Source: Gillisia sp. Hel_I_86
GTDB taxonomy: Bacteria > Bacteroidota > Bacteroidia > Flavobacteriales > Flavobacteriaceae
Assembly: GCF_007827275.1 (NCBI RefSeq)
Contig: NZ_VISE01000001.1
Coordinates: 1,426,001 to 1,490,000, forward strand
Length of the DNA: 64,000 bases
Direction of reading: 5' to 3'
Each line of letters begins with the position of its first letter. Position 1 is the first letter of the stretch. Made by a program: the position numbers and the translations under genes. The notes beneath the pieces are model-generated. The model saw only the letters and a program-made list of their open reading frames with translations, was not told where the DNA came from and did not search any database. Below, in pieces: positions 39,008 through 48,148 of the stretch.

Positions 39008-40906
39008 TTAATAAGATCTTCCTTCGTTTCCTTCATAAAAGTTTATAAAGGCCCTATTTACCACACGATTTCCTCCAAAAGTTGGATAGTCCCCAGTAAA
39101 ATACCAGTCCCCTAAATGCTTTGGACATGCTTTATGCAGATTTTCGACTGTTTGATAAATGATCTTCACTTTGGTTTTTACTTCTGGCTCACTTAATAAT
39201 TCAGCGATTTTATCAGAAATTTCTTGATAGGTAAAAGGTTCGTAAATTTCTTTTACAAAATTCTTTACATCCTTATCCTCCAGATGCTCCTGTAATTTGC
39301 ACTTTTTATAAACCTCTTCTATAAGATCATAGTTTCCAGCATCTTTTAAAAGTTCCAATGCAGCCCTAAATGCAACCAATCCTTCAAGCCTGGCCATGTC
39401 TATCCCGTAACAATCTGGATATCTTATTTGTGGTGCAGAGGAAACAACTACCAATTGCTTCGGATTTAACCTGTCCAACATTTTAATGATACTCTTTTTA
39501 AGAGTGGTGCCCCTAACAATACTATCGTCGATGATCACCAAATTGTCCTCGGGTTTTACAACTCCATAGGTCACGTCGTAAACGTGCGCCACTAGATCGT
39601 CCCTGCTGCTATCTTCTGTAATAAATGTTCTTAGCTTTACATCTTTTATCGCAACTTTCTCTGTCCTTAACTTGTAGGCCAAAATTTGCTGAAGTCTTTC
39701 ATCTGTAAGGTTTTCTTTTTCAGAAAGGATTGTTTCGTTCTTTTGCTTGTTCAATTCGTCCTGGGCTGCTTCCACCATTCCATAGAAAGATGTTTCTGCA
39801 GTATTTGGTATAAAGGAGAACACCGTGTTAATGGTGTCGTGGTCTATGGACTTTAATACTTCTGGCATTAACAAACGCCCTAGCATTTTTCGTTCTTTAT
39901 AGATCTCTGCATCACTTCCCCTAGAAAAATAGATGCGCTCGAAGGAACATGCTTTTCTTTCCAATGGCTCTAAAATTTGTTTTATGGAGACTTCCCCGCC
40001 CATCTTGGTGATGATGGCATGTCCAGGCTCCAATTCTTTTACATCTTCAAATTTTACATTGAAAACTGTTTGAATTACAGGTCTTTCTGAAGCTACTACT
40101 ACAACTTCGTCGTCTTGATAATAATAAGCTGGGCGTATTCCTGCAGGATCCCTTAGGACAAAAGAATCGCCATGCCCTAATAAACCGGCCATCGCGTAGC
40201 CGCCATCCCAGTTCTTGGCAGATTTCCTCAAGATCTTCGCAACATTCAATCTATCTGCAATCAAAGGAGATGCCTCTACCTTGGTATAGCCTTCCTTCTT
40301 TAATTTTTTATATAATTTCCTGACTTCATCATCCAGAAAATGCCCGATCTTTTCCATTACCGTAACGGTATCTGCCTTTTCTTTGGGATGTTGTCCCAGC
40401 TCCACCAAATTATCGAAAAGTTGAAAAACATTGGTCATATTAAAATTCCCGGCAACGATTAAGTTTCGGTGCATCCAGTTATTTTGCCTCAAGAAAGGAT
40501 GAACGCTCTCGATACTATTCTTCCCAAAAGTTCCATACCTCACGTGACCAAGAAATAATTCTCCTATATAAGGGATGTTTTTTTTCTGAAGCACAACATC
40601 ATTAACGTATTCTGGGTGTTCGCTCAGTTCAGAATTAATTCGCTCGTTGATTTGAGCAAATATATCCTGAATGGGTTGTGCAGCGTTGGAGCGTAACCTG
40701 CTTATATATCGATCCCCAGGTTCTGTATTCAATTTAATACTGGCAAAGCCCGCCCCGTCTTGTCCACGGTTATGCTGCTTTTCCATCATTAAATACATTT
40801 TGTTCACTCCGTAAAAGGCACTCCCGTATTTTTCTTTATAGAATTCCAAGGGTTTTAATAGTCGGATTTGTGCAATCCCACACTCGTGTTTTAATGCGTC
40901 ACTCAT
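39008..40906 (-). CDS. amidophosphoribosyltransferase family protein, long Bacteroidota form
   Basis: A 632-residue PurF-type enzyme: N-terminal Ntn glutamine amidotransferase domain and C-terminal phosphoribosyltransferase domain. The nucleophile Cys is at residue 9 in HECGIAQIR, implying an eight-residue propeptide; the domain also shows GHVRYGTFGKNS and NRGQDGAGF. The PRPP motif is VIIDDSIVRGTTLKKSI. It is more than 100 residues longer than typical PurF (about 500), with extra helical segments in the middle and C-terminus. Organisms of this group often also carry a standard purF, so whether this one makes phosphoribosylamine or another amine is open. A terminator lies between it and pfkB. 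Confidence 0.85.
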   Translation of the reverse strand: MSDALKHECGIAQIRLLKPLEFYKEKYGSAFYGVNKMYLMMEKQHNRGQDGAGFASIKLNTEPGDRYISRLRSNAAQPIQDIFAQINERINSELSEHPEYVNDVVLQKKNIPYIGELFLGHVRYGTFGKNSIESVHPFLRQNNWMHRNLIVAGNFNMTNVFQLFDNLVELGQHPKEKADTVTVMEKIGHFLDDEVRKLYKKLKKEGYTKVEASPLIADRLNVAKILRKSAKNWDGGYAMAGLLGHGDSFVLRDPAGIRPAYYYQDDEVVVVASERPVIQTVFNVKFEDVKELEPGHAIITKMGGEVSIKQILEPLERKACSFERIYFSRGSDAEIYKERKMLGRLLMPEVLKSIDHDTINTVFSFIPNTAETSFYGMVEAAQDELNKQKNETILSEKENLTDERLQQILAYKLRTEKVAIKDVKLRTFITEDSSRDDLVAHVYDVTYGVVKPEDNLVIIDDSIVRGTTLKKSIIKMLDRLNPKQLVVVSSAPQIRYPDCYGIDMARLEGLVAFRAALELLKDAGNYDLIEEVYKKCKLQEHLEDKDVKNFVKEIYEPFTYQEISDKIAELLSEPEVKTKVKIIYQTVENLHKACPKHLGDWYFTGDYPTFGGNRVVNRAFINFYEGNEGRSY

Positions 40907-40950
40907 AACTGGTACCTTTCGGTTTCAATAGGGTTCAAAAAAATTTTAGT

Positions 40951-40981
40951 CACAAAAAAAACCCTGACATTACAGGGTTTT
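40951..40981 (-). terminator. terminator overlapping the 3' end of the pfkB-like gene
   Basis: On the minus strand AAAACCCTG pairs with CAGGGTTTT around TAATGT, followed by a T-run. The left arm and the loop include the last codons and the stop codon (40970-40972) of the kinase gene, and the purF-like gene begins 45 bases later. Confidence 0.75.
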
Positions 40982-41908
40982 GGTAGGCGTTAATTCTATA
41001 TCGAATTGTGTTAAGCTCTGAAATTCTTGCAAACGGAGTTTTAAATCCTCATTGTCCAGATGTTCCATACGCTCGGTACCAAACTTTTCCACACAAAAGG
41101 AAGCTAAGCTGGAACCATAAATTACTGCATTCTTCATGTTTTCAAAAGAAATGTCTTCCGTTTTGGCCAAATAGCCAGTAAACCCACCTGCAAAAGTATC
41201 TCCTGCCCCGGTTGGATCAAAAACTTCTTCTAATGGCAATGCGGGGGCAAAAAAGATCTGGTCTTTATGAAACAATAGAGCTCCATGTTCCCCTTTTTTG
41301 ATCACCACATATTTTGGGCCCATTTCCCCGATTTTTCTAGCTGCTCTCACCAAGGAATGTTCATCTGTCAATTGGCGTGCTTCTTCATCGTTTATGGTTA
41401 TTGCATCTACTTTGGAAATCACTTTTTTAAGATCTTCCAAAGCATTGTCCATCCAAAAGTTCATGGTATCCAATACCACTAACTTTGGGTTTGTAACTTG
41501 CTCCAAAACGCTTAATTGAACCAAAGGATGCAGGTTTCCCAACATTACAATTTCAGAATCTTTAAACTCTTCAGGAACCACCGGATTAAAATCTGCCAAT
41601 ACATTTAACTGTGTGTCCAGCGTGTCCCTGGTGTTTAGATCGTTGTGATATTTTCCGCTCCAAAAGAAGGTTTTGCCACCTTTTACAACTTCTATTCCTT
41701 GAATATCTATCCCGTTACGAGTTAGCAAATCCATATGTTCTTGAGGGAAATCCTCTCCCACCACAGATACAATTGCACAATTAACATTGAACTGGGAAGC
41801 AGATAAACCTATATATGTGGCAGCGCCACCTAAAATTTGATCGGTTTTTCCAAATGGGGTTTCAATTGCATCGAAGGCTACTGTGCCTACTATCAATAAT
41901 TTGCTCAT
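40970..41908 (-). CDS. PfkB family carbohydrate/nucleoside kinase
   Basis: A 312-residue sugar kinase of the ribokinase/PfkB family. The catalytic and anion-hole motif is FDPTGAGDTFAGGFTGYLA near residue 235 (DTAGAGD signature 2), and the N-terminal GGAATYIGLSASQF is the sugar-binding side. The substrate (ribose, adenosine, inosine or another) cannot be settled by eye. Its closeness to purF-like and purN genes points to nucleoside or ribose metabolism, which is inference from position. Confidence 0.85.
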   Translation of the reverse strand: MSKLLIVGTVAFDAIETPFGKTDQILGGAATYIGLSASQFNVNCAIVSVVGEDFPQEHMDLLTRNGIDIQGIEVVKGGKTFFWSGKYHNDLNTRDTLDTQLNVLADFNPVVPEEFKDSEIVMLGNLHPLVQLSVLEQVTNPKLVVLDTMNFWMDNALEDLKKVISKVDAITINDEEARQLTDEHSLVRAARKIGEMGPKYVVIKKGEHGALLFHKDQIFFAPALPLEEVFDPTGAGDTFAGGFTGYLAKTEDISFENMKNAVIYGSSLASFCVEKFGTERMEHLDNEDLKLRLQEFQSLTQFDIELTPTKTL

Positions 41909-42003
41909 AGTTTAATTTCAATAATTTGCTGCAAATATACGGTTTGTTTCTCAAGACCCTCAGCAATTTTGAAATTTTAGAAAATCAAATTGTGGAACCC
42001 TAT

Positions 42004-42468
42004 TTATTCAACAAAGCCTTCATCGATATGTAGTCGTTTTTCTTTTGAAGCAGCCACGGCAAGGGCATCGCATCGCTCATTTTGTATATGGTTGTTATGT
42101 CCCCGAATCCATCTAAAATCCACCTTGTGTTTTCGGTATTCCACAAGAAATTCCTTCCAGAGATCTGCATTTTTACGGTCTTTAAAGCCTTTCTTCTCCC
42201 AACCAAACACCCAACCTTTTTTAACCGAGTCTGCCACATATTTGGAATCTGTGAACACCAATATTGAAACATCTTGTTTTTTAAGCTTTTTTAGTGCGTC
42301 GACAACTGCTAGCAATTCCATTCTATTGTTGGTGGTGTGCTTAAAGCCTTTGGAAAATTCCTTTCTATAGGGTTTGCCAACCCATTCCATTACAATTCCA
42401 TAACCTCCGGGGCCAGGATTGCCACGAGCGGCACCATCTGTATAAATGTGAACTACAGGATTAGTCAA
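42004..42468 (-). CDS. rnhA: ribonuclease HI
   Basis: Degrades RNA in RNA-DNA hybrids. The four catalytic acids are visible: Asp in YTDGAARGNPGPGGYG, Glu in NNRMELLAV, Asp in FTDSKYVADS and Asp in NERCDALAVAA. At 154 residues it is of normal length and has the RWIRGHNNHIQNERCD stretch containing the His of the family. It overlaps the upstream purN gene by 8 bases, so they are co-transcribed. Confidence 0.95.
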   Translation of the reverse strand: MTNPVVHIYTDGAARGNPGPGGYGIVMEWVGKPYRKEFSKGFKHTTNNRMELLAVVDALKKLKKQDVSILVFTDSKYVADSVKKGWVFGWEKKGFKDRKNADLWKEFLVEYRKHKVDFRWIRGHNNHIQNERCDALAVAASKEKRLHIDEGFVE

Positions 42469-43063
42469 TAGTAGAAGATTCTAATAAATTCTCGATCACT
42501 TCTGGAAAATGGCGATGTTCCAGTTCATGGATCTTTTCAGCAAGGCTTTCAAGGGTTTCTCCAGAAGAAATTGGAAATGCTTTTTGAAATATTATTTGAC
42601 CATCATCATACTTTTCATTCACATAATGAATGGTTATACCCGTTTCTTTTTCCTTATTATCCAGCACTGCTTGGTGCACATTGACACCAAACATTCCTTT
42701 ACCACCAAATTTTGGCAACAAAGCGGGATGGAGGTTTATAACCTTATTTGGGAATTTTTCTAGGATAGAGGGGGGGAACAACCACAAAAAACCGGCCAGT
42801 ACAATAAGATCTGGATTGGTGTCTTCTAAGATATGTAAAACGTCATTTGAGTTATAAAACGCATCCCTATCAAAGCAAAGTGCGGTAATATTTAACTTAT
42901 GGGCCCTCTTTAAAACCTTTGCTGTTGGTTTATTGGACATTATTGATACCACTTGTGCGGTACCGGAAGCTCTAAAATAATGTATAATATTCTCAGCATT
43001 AGAGCCTGAGCCGGATGCGAAGACAACAATTTTTTTTGGGGATGTTCTTTTTGATGCGCTCAA
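42461..43063 (-). CDS. purN: phosphoribosylglycinamide formyltransferase
   Basis: Transfers a formyl group from 10-formyl-tetrahydrofolate to GAR in purine synthesis. The nucleotide motif VFASGSGSNAENI is at the N-terminus, and the catalytic block KVINLHPALLPKFGGKGMFG contains the HP and the loop, followed by TGITIHYVNEKYDDGQIIFQ with the Asp. At 200 residues it is normal length. Its start is divergent from acpP across a 146-base gap. Confidence 0.95.
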   Translation of the reverse strand: MSASKRTSPKKIVVFASGSGSNAENIIHYFRASGTAQVVSIMSNKPTAKVLKRAHKLNITALCFDRDAFYNSNDVLHILEDTNPDLIVLAGFLWLFPPSILEKFPNKVINLHPALLPKFGGKGMFGVNVHQAVLDNKEKETGITIHYVNEKYDDGQIIFQKAFPISSGETLESLAEKIHELEHRHFPEVIENLLESSTID

Positions 43064-43172
43064 AACTTCGCTGTTAACAATTATTAAGTGTAAAAATAAA
43101 GGGTTTAAATGAAAATTCCGTAAATTCCCGTCACATTTTTAAAGTAAAAACCGGTTTTAAAATAAAGTTTTT

Positions 43173-43180
43173 TATTTTTG
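43173..43180 (+). promoter_or_regulatory. candidate -7 element for acpP-fabF-rnc
   Basis: TATTTTTG matches TAnnTTTG and lies 29 bases before the acpP start codon. The expected TTG at -33 is absent (GGTTTT is there). Confidence 0.45.
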
Positions 43181-43209
43181 CCACTTAATCAAAATTAAAA
43201 TAAAATATT

Positions 43210-43443
43210 ATGTCAGACATTGCATCAAGAGTAAAAGCGATTATCGTTGACAAATTGGGCGTAGACGAGAACGAAGTTGTTACAGAAGCAAGTTTCACGA
43301 ACGACCTAGGCGCTGATTCATTAGACACTGTGGAATTGATCATGGAATTTGAAAAAGAATTCGATATCCAGATTCCAGACGACCAAGCAGAAAACATTGC
43401 CACAGTTGGTCAAGCAATTTCTTATATCGAAAAAGCAAAATAA
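43210..43443 (+). CDS. acpP: acyl carrier protein
   Basis: The 77-residue carrier of fatty-acid synthesis. The phosphopantetheine attachment serine is in [16 protein letters not shown] (about residue 36). The protein is acidic with four helices. It is the first gene of the acpP-fabF-rnc cluster common to this group; fabF starts 16 bases after its stop. Confidence 0.97.
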   Translation: MSDIASRVKAIIVDKLGVDENEVVTEASFTNDLGADSLDTVELIMEFEKEFDIQIPDDQAENIATVGQAISYIEKAK

Positions 43444-43459
43444 AAAAGAATAGTACTAT

Positions 43460-44713
43460 ATGGAGTTAAAGCGAGTAGTAGTTACAGGCTTGGGGGCCCT
43501 TACACCTATTGGGAACAATGTTGAAGAATATTGGAGCGCATTGGTGGCCGGTAAAAGCGGTTGTGCACCTATAACCTATTTTGATGCTGAAAAGTTCAAA
43601 ACAAAATTCGCTTGTGAACTCAAAAATTTTAATGTTCTTGATTTTTTCGACCGTAAAGAAGCTAGGAAACTAGATAGGTTTGCGCAATACGCAATTGTTG
43701 CGTCCGATGAAGCCATTAAAGACTCCGGGATAGACCTAAATGTTGTGGATAAACATAGGGTTGGGGTAATTTGGGGAGCAGGAATTGGAGGACTGGAAAC
43801 ATTCCAAGATGAGGTGATCAATTTCTCTGAAGGAGATGGAACCCCTCGTTTTAATCCATTTTTTATCCCTAAGATGATCGCAGATATTGCCCCAGGCAAC
43901 ATTTCGATCCGTCATGGTTTTATGGGCCCTAACTATACCACGGTTTCAGCTTGTGCTTCTGCTGCCAATGCGATGTTCGATGCTTTAAATAATATTCGCT
44001 TGGGATATAGCGATATCATTATTTCTGGTGGATCTGAAGCTGCGGTAACCAAAGCGGGAATGGGAGGATTTAATGCTATGCATGCGCTGTCTACCAGAAA
44101 CGAGAGCCCGGAAACAGCTTCCAGGCCTTTTGATGCTACCAGGGATGGTTTTGTGTTAGGAGAAGGAGCAGGTGCCTTGGTTTTAGAAGAGTATGAACAT
44201 GCAAAGGCTCGTGGAGCTAAGATCTATGCCGAATTTATTGGCGGTGGACTTTCTTCTGATGCGTACCACATGACGGCGCCACATCCAGAAGGAACAGGGG
44301 TTGTGGCAGTAATGGAGAATTGTTTGCAAAATGCAGGTTTAAAGCCGCAAGATGTAGATGCTATTAATACGCATGGAACTTCTACACCTCTAGGGGATGT
44401 AGCAGAGCTTAAAGCAATTTCCAAAGTTTTTGGAGAGCATGCGAAGAAAATCAATATAAATTCAACCAAATCCATGACAGGCCACCTTTTAGGAGCTGCA
44501 GGAGCTATTGAAGCTATTTCTTCGATACTTTCTATGAAACATGGAATTGTTCCCCCAACGATCAATCACGAACATCGGGATGAAAACATAGATCCAGAGT
44601 TAAATCTTACCTTGAACACAGCGCAAAAACGCAAAGTGAACGTGGTAATGAGCAACACTTTTGGATTTGGAGGTCATAACGCATGTGTACTGTTTAAAAA
44701 ATTGGATGAATAA
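43460..44713 (+). CDS. fabF: 3-oxoacyl-[acyl-carrier-protein] synthase II
   Basis: Condenses malonyl-ACP with acyl-ACP to elongate fatty acids. The catalytic Cys is in TVSACASAANAMFDA, the two His are in NTHGTSTPLGD and FGFGGHNACVLF, and the Lys is in NSTKSMTGHLLGAAG. At 417 residues it is normal. The rnc gene starts 10 bases after its stop. Confidence 0.97.
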   Translation: MELKRVVVTGLGALTPIGNNVEEYWSALVAGKSGCAPITYFDAEKFKTKFACELKNFNVLDFFDRKEARKLDRFAQYAIVASDEAIKDSGIDLNVVDKHRVGVIWGAGIGGLETFQDEVINFSEGDGTPRFNPFFIPKMIADIAPGNISIRHGFMGPNYTTVSACASAANAMFDALNNIRLGYSDIIISGGSEAAVTKAGMGGFNAMHALSTRNESPETASRPFDATRDGFVLGEGAGALVLEEYEHAKARGAKIYAEFIGGGLSSDAYHMTAPHPEGTGVVAVMENCLQNAGLKPQDVDAINTHGTSTPLGDVAELKAISKVFGEHAKKININSTKSMTGHLLGAAGAIEAISSILSMKHGIVPPTINHEHRDENIDPELNLTLNTAQKRKVNVVMSNTFGFGGHNACVLFKKLDE

Positions 44714-44722
44714 CCTATCGCA

Positions 44723-45457
44723 ATGAGTGTTATTCGAAACATATTAAATTCCCGTTCTTCTAAAGACGGGAATTTTTTTATAGCTATGCAAAAGATCTTG
44801 GGTTTTAGCCCGAAGAACATCAATCTCTATAAAAAAGCATTTACTCATAGGTCTTTAAACCAAAGAGATGAAGAAGGAAACGCTATAAATTTTGAGCGGC
44901 TGGAATTTCTGGGCGATGCAATGCTTAGCGCTGTAATTGCCGCCTTTTTATTTAAGAAAGTTCCAGGAGGAAACGAAGGTTATCTTACCAAAATGCGTTC
45001 CAAGGTGGTAAGCCGAAAGCATTTAAACGAACTCGGGAAAGACTTGAACCTTATAGGACATGTGCAAACAAACATTCCAAAAGAACAATTTGGCGCCAAT
45101 ATTCATGGAAATCTCTTTGAAGCACTTATAGGAGCCATTTATTGGGACCGTGGTTATAAGTATTGCAAAAAATTCATTTATGATAGGGTGATAATCCCCT
45201 ATGTGGATATCGAGCAGCTGGAAGGAAAGGTGATTAGTTATAAGAGCCTGCTTATAGAATGGTGCCAAAAGACAAAAAAGGAATTCAGCTACGAGGTTTA
45301 CGACGATTCTGGGCAAGATGAAGTAAAACACTTTGCAGTAAAACTTAGGATAGACGACAAGGTGGTGGCAAAAGCAAGAGCTACTTCAAAAAAGAAGGCA
45401 GAAGAAAAGGCTTCTAAAAGAGCCTATTATGCACTTCAAACTAGGATAGATATCTAA
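44723..45457 (+). CDS. rnc: ribonuclease III
   Basis: Cleaves double-stranded RNA in rRNA processing and regulation. The signature FERLEFLGDAMLSAVIA is near residue 52 and the C-terminal double-stranded-RNA-binding domain includes the SKKKAEEKASKRAYYAL helix. The N-terminus is longer than in E. coli. I begin at 44723; another in-frame ATG at 44786 would also give a complete RNase III domain, and a terminator-like hairpin sits between the two starts (see the hairpin at 44746-44779). It is the third gene of the acpP cluster. Confidence 0.93.
   Translation: MSVIRNILNSRSSKDGNFFIAMQKILGFSPKNINLYKKAFTHRSLNQRDEEGNAINFERLEFLGDAMLSAVIAAFLFKKVPGGNEGYLTKMRSKVVSRKHLNELGKDLNLIGHVQTNIPKEQFGANIHGNLFEALIGAIYWDRGYKYCKKFIYDRVIIPYVDIEQLEGKVISYKSLLIEWCQKTKKEFSYEVYDDSGQDEVKHFAVKLRIDDKVVAKARATSKKKAEEKASKRAYYALQTRIDI
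44746..44779 (+). terminator. terminator-like hairpin inside the first codons of rnc
   Basis: AAATTCCCGT pairs perfectly with ACGGGAATTT around a ten-base loop, and the right arm runs into a seven-T tract (44773-44779). It lies at codons 8-19 of rnc when the start is 44723. It looks like an intrinsic terminator, either for fabF transcripts with rnc starting downstream at 44786, or as an attenuator within rnc. Confidence 0.55.
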
Positions 45458-45567
45458 CAATCAATATCTTCCCACTATAACGATTTCGTAAATATTTATC
45501 AAAAAACCTTATAAATTTCTTAGAATTCTGCATTCTTATTTTATCTTTAACCTTAAAGATTAAGAGT

Positions 45568-46053
45568 ATGTTATCCCATAAATTACCGTTGGATGATGTA
45601 GAGGACAGTTATCATTTATTGGCCATCCATAGTTCTTTAGAAGAATTTAAAATGGCTTTTCTATTGAATAGGAATCTGCAATTAAGCCTTAGGCGTGCTC
45701 CATTCGATGTAGATTTTAATCACGGGGAAATACAAGCTTTATATCCACTTTATTTTTTTAAAGAACCTGCGGAATACCGCACCTATTACTTATTTAAGAA
45801 CAAGTACAAAGGATTTGTGAAAAAGGTGGTTAGTTCGGGGTCGTTGTTCGTAGAAGAAGAAATCTCTACCCAACTCACCTATTTAATTCCGGAGTATAAA
45901 AAGGTGGATTATTTTTTAAAGATAGAAGATGATCTGGAGGAAGGGGTTATTCAAGATTTATTGAATGCCATAAGCAGAATTCCGAAGGTTATCACAACAT
46001 TCGTAGTTGATGTAAATCAGCTAAAATCAAGAAACAATTTAATTGTAGATTAA
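45568..46053 (+). CDS. IPExxxVDY-family protein
   Basis: A 161-residue protein of the family named for the motif IPExxxVDY; here it is LIPEYKKVDYFLKIED. Members are found in Bacteroidota, often beside pyk or rnc, and have no assigned function. No signal peptide or membrane segment is seen; the central region is rich in aromatic and charged residues. It ends 2 bases before pyk, so the two are co-transcribed. Confidence 0.85.
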   Translation: MLSHKLPLDDVEDSYHLLAIHSSLEEFKMAFLLNRNLQLSLRRAPFDVDFNHGEIQALYPLYFFKEPAEYRTYYLFKNKYKGFVKKVVSSGSLFVEEEISTQLTYLIPEYKKVDYFLKIEDDLEEGVIQDLLNAISRIPKVITTFVVDVNQLKSRNNLIVD

Positions 46054-46055
46054 CA

Positions 46056-47486
46056 ATGCCAACAAATAAAAGAACAAAAATTGTAGCCACTTTAGGACCC
46101 GCAACCATCGAAAAATCTGTTTTAAAAGATATGCTGGAAGCAGGAGTAAATGTGTTTAGGGTTAATTTTTCACATGCAGACTATGAAGATGTGAAAGAAC
46201 GAATTAAAATGATCCGGGACCTTAATGAAGAATTTGGATATGCCGCAGCAATACTGGCCGATCTTCAAGGCCCTAAATTAAGGGTGGGAAAAATGAAGGA
46301 AGAAATAGTTGTAAGCCCAGGAGATCAGATTATTTTTGCTACCGGAAAGGAATTTAAAGGAACTGCTGCCCGGGTTTATATGAACTATGAGCAATTTCCA
46401 AGAGATGTGCAGCCGGGAGAACGCATATTGTTGGATGACGGTAAGTTGATGTTTGAAATTGTAAGCACCAATAAGGAAAACGAAGTGGTTGCAAAAGTAA
46501 TTCAAGGCGGGCCTTTAAAGTCCAAAAAAGGTGTAAACCTACCCAACACAAATATCTCGCTGCCAGCACTTACCTCTAAGGATATTAAAGATGCCATTTT
46601 TGCCTGCGAACAAGAAGTGGATTGGATCGCACTTTCTTTCGTGAGAAATGCTGAAGACCTGTTGGAATTACAAAACTTGATCAAGGAACACAGCGAGCAT
46701 AAAATTCCAATCATTGCAAAAATTGAAAAACCAGAGGGCGTAGAGAACATCGATAAAATAGTAGCGTATTGCGATGGTTTAATGGTGGCTAGAGGAGATC
46801 TTGGTGTAGAGATCCCTGCCCAGGAAGTACCACTTATCCAAAAGCAATTGGTGCTTATCGCTAAAAAAGCACGAATTCCCGTGATCATCGCCACTCAAAT
46901 GATGGAAACCATGATCACTAGCCTTACCCCTACACGGGCAGAGGTAAATGATGTGGCAAATTCTGTGATGGACGGGGCAGATGCCGTAATGTTAAGCGGG
47001 GAAACCTCGGTTGGAAATTATCCAGTACAGGTGATAGAAAAAATGACGCAAATTATAAAGAGCGTAGAAAACTCACCGTTAATCAAGGTGCCTCACGATC
47101 CACCCCATGTTAGAACCAATAGGTACATTACAAAATCTGTTTGTTATCATGCGGCTATCATGGCAAATGAAATAAAGGCAACAGCTATTTGTACCTTGAC
47201 CAATAGTGGGTATACGGCATTTCAAATATCTGCCTGGAGACCAGAATCCAATATTTTGGTTTTTACCTCCAACCATAGAATTTTATCCCAGTTGAGTTTG
47301 CTTTGGGGTGTTAAGGCGTTTTTCTACGACAAGTTTTCCAGTACAGATGAAACCATAGAAGATATAAACAACATCGCCCGTGACAACGGATATGCCGGAG
47401 TTGGGGATTTTATGATCAATCTAGCTTCCATGCCCATTGCAAATAAAGGAATGGTTAATACCTTGAGAATTTCTGAAATAGAATAA
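46056..47486 (+). CDS. pyk: pyruvate kinase
   Basis: Makes pyruvate and ATP from phosphoenolpyruvate and ADP. Motifs: KIVATLGPAT at the N-terminus, the catalytic IAKIEKPEGVENID with the Lys and Glu, GDLGVEIP and the ADP-site region TRAEVNDVANSVMDGADAVMLSGET. At 476 residues it is full length with the C-terminal allosteric domain. It is followed by a terminator. Confidence 0.97.
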   Translation: MPTNKRTKIVATLGPATIEKSVLKDMLEAGVNVFRVNFSHADYEDVKERIKMIRDLNEEFGYAAAILADLQGPKLRVGKMKEEIVVSPGDQIIFATGKEFKGTAARVYMNYEQFPRDVQPGERILLDDGKLMFEIVSTNKENEVVAKVIQGGPLKSKKGVNLPNTNISLPALTSKDIKDAIFACEQEVDWIALSFVRNAEDLLELQNLIKEHSEHKIPIIAKIEKPEGVENIDKIVAYCDGLMVARGDLGVEIPAQEVPLIQKQLVLIAKKARIPVIIATQMMETMITSLTPTRAEVNDVANSVMDGADAVMLSGETSVGNYPVQVIEKMTQIIKSVENSPLIKVPHDPPHVRTNRYITKSVCYHAAIMANEIKATAICTLTNSGYTAFQISAWRPESNILVFTSNHRILSQLSLLWGVKAFFYDKFSSTDETIEDINNIARDNGYAGVGDFMINLASMPIANKGMVNTLRISEIE

Positions 47487-47500
47487 TTAACATTAGTTAA

Positions 47501-47548
47501 AACCCACGAACACTCTAATATTATTAGTGGATTCGCGGGTTTTTTTTG
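47501..47548 (+). terminator. rho-independent terminator after pyk
   Basis: AACCCACGAA pairs with TTCGCGGGTT (one mismatch) around an inner CACT/AGTG step, and is followed by eight T. Confidence 0.8.
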
Positions 47549-47557
47549 AGACTAATT

Positions 47558-48139
47558 TTAAAATTGTACTCCCAAACTTATCCCTATAGAATTGAGATAA
47601 ATATCGGCAGGCTCTTCGGTTTCAAAAAGTAGGGCGTCAGCGCCTTTAAGGTCTAAATAATTTTGCTCAAGAAATACATTTGTATTTATATTAAAACTTT
47701 CTCTTTTCAAAATTGGGAATCCAAGACCTATCCTAATATTATTCCCGCTTTTAAAATTAGATTTATCCAAAGAGATATTACCAGCTTCCTGTAAATAGAT
47801 ATAGACATTATCAGGATCTACAAAGAAGAATTTTATAATCCCTCCTAGCCGTAACATAGAAAAATCGGGTTTAAATTGCTGCTCATACCCCGCAAGAGCA
47901 CCCACACTAAACTTTTTAAACAGTAAGTAATTTAGAGTGTATTGAGCGCCCAAGGCTATTTTGGAATTAATCTCAACATCGCTTCCTATATTATCAATAC
48001 TGTAGTCATAACGGGCTTTGGTAGGAATCATTAGTTCCAATTCTGCCGTTGAGTACCATCTATCAGCTTTATTTGTTTCTTGTGCATTTCCAAATATTGG
48101 AAATAAGCATACTAAAATCAGGGGCAATAAATTTTTCAT
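47558..48139 (-). CDS. secreted beta-barrel-like outer-membrane protein
   Basis: A 193-residue protein with a signal peptide (MKNLLPLILVCLFPIFGNAQ) and alternating hydrophobic and polar strands ending in aromatic residues (SIGISLGVQF), as in small outer-membrane beta-barrels. No named family is recognised. It lies 9 bases after the 521-residue gene on the same strand, so both products are probably made together and may act at the cell surface. Confidence 0.7.
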   Translation of the reverse strand: MKNLLPLILVCLFPIFGNAQETNKADRWYSTAELELMIPTKARYDYSIDNIGSDVEINSKIALGAQYTLNYLLFKKFSVGALAGYEQQFKPDFSMLRLGGIIKFFFVDPDNVYIYLQEAGNISLDKSNFKSGNNIRIGLGFPILKRESFNINTNVFLEQNYLDLKGADALLFETEEPADIYLNSIGISLGVQF

Positions 48140-48148
48140 AATTATATA

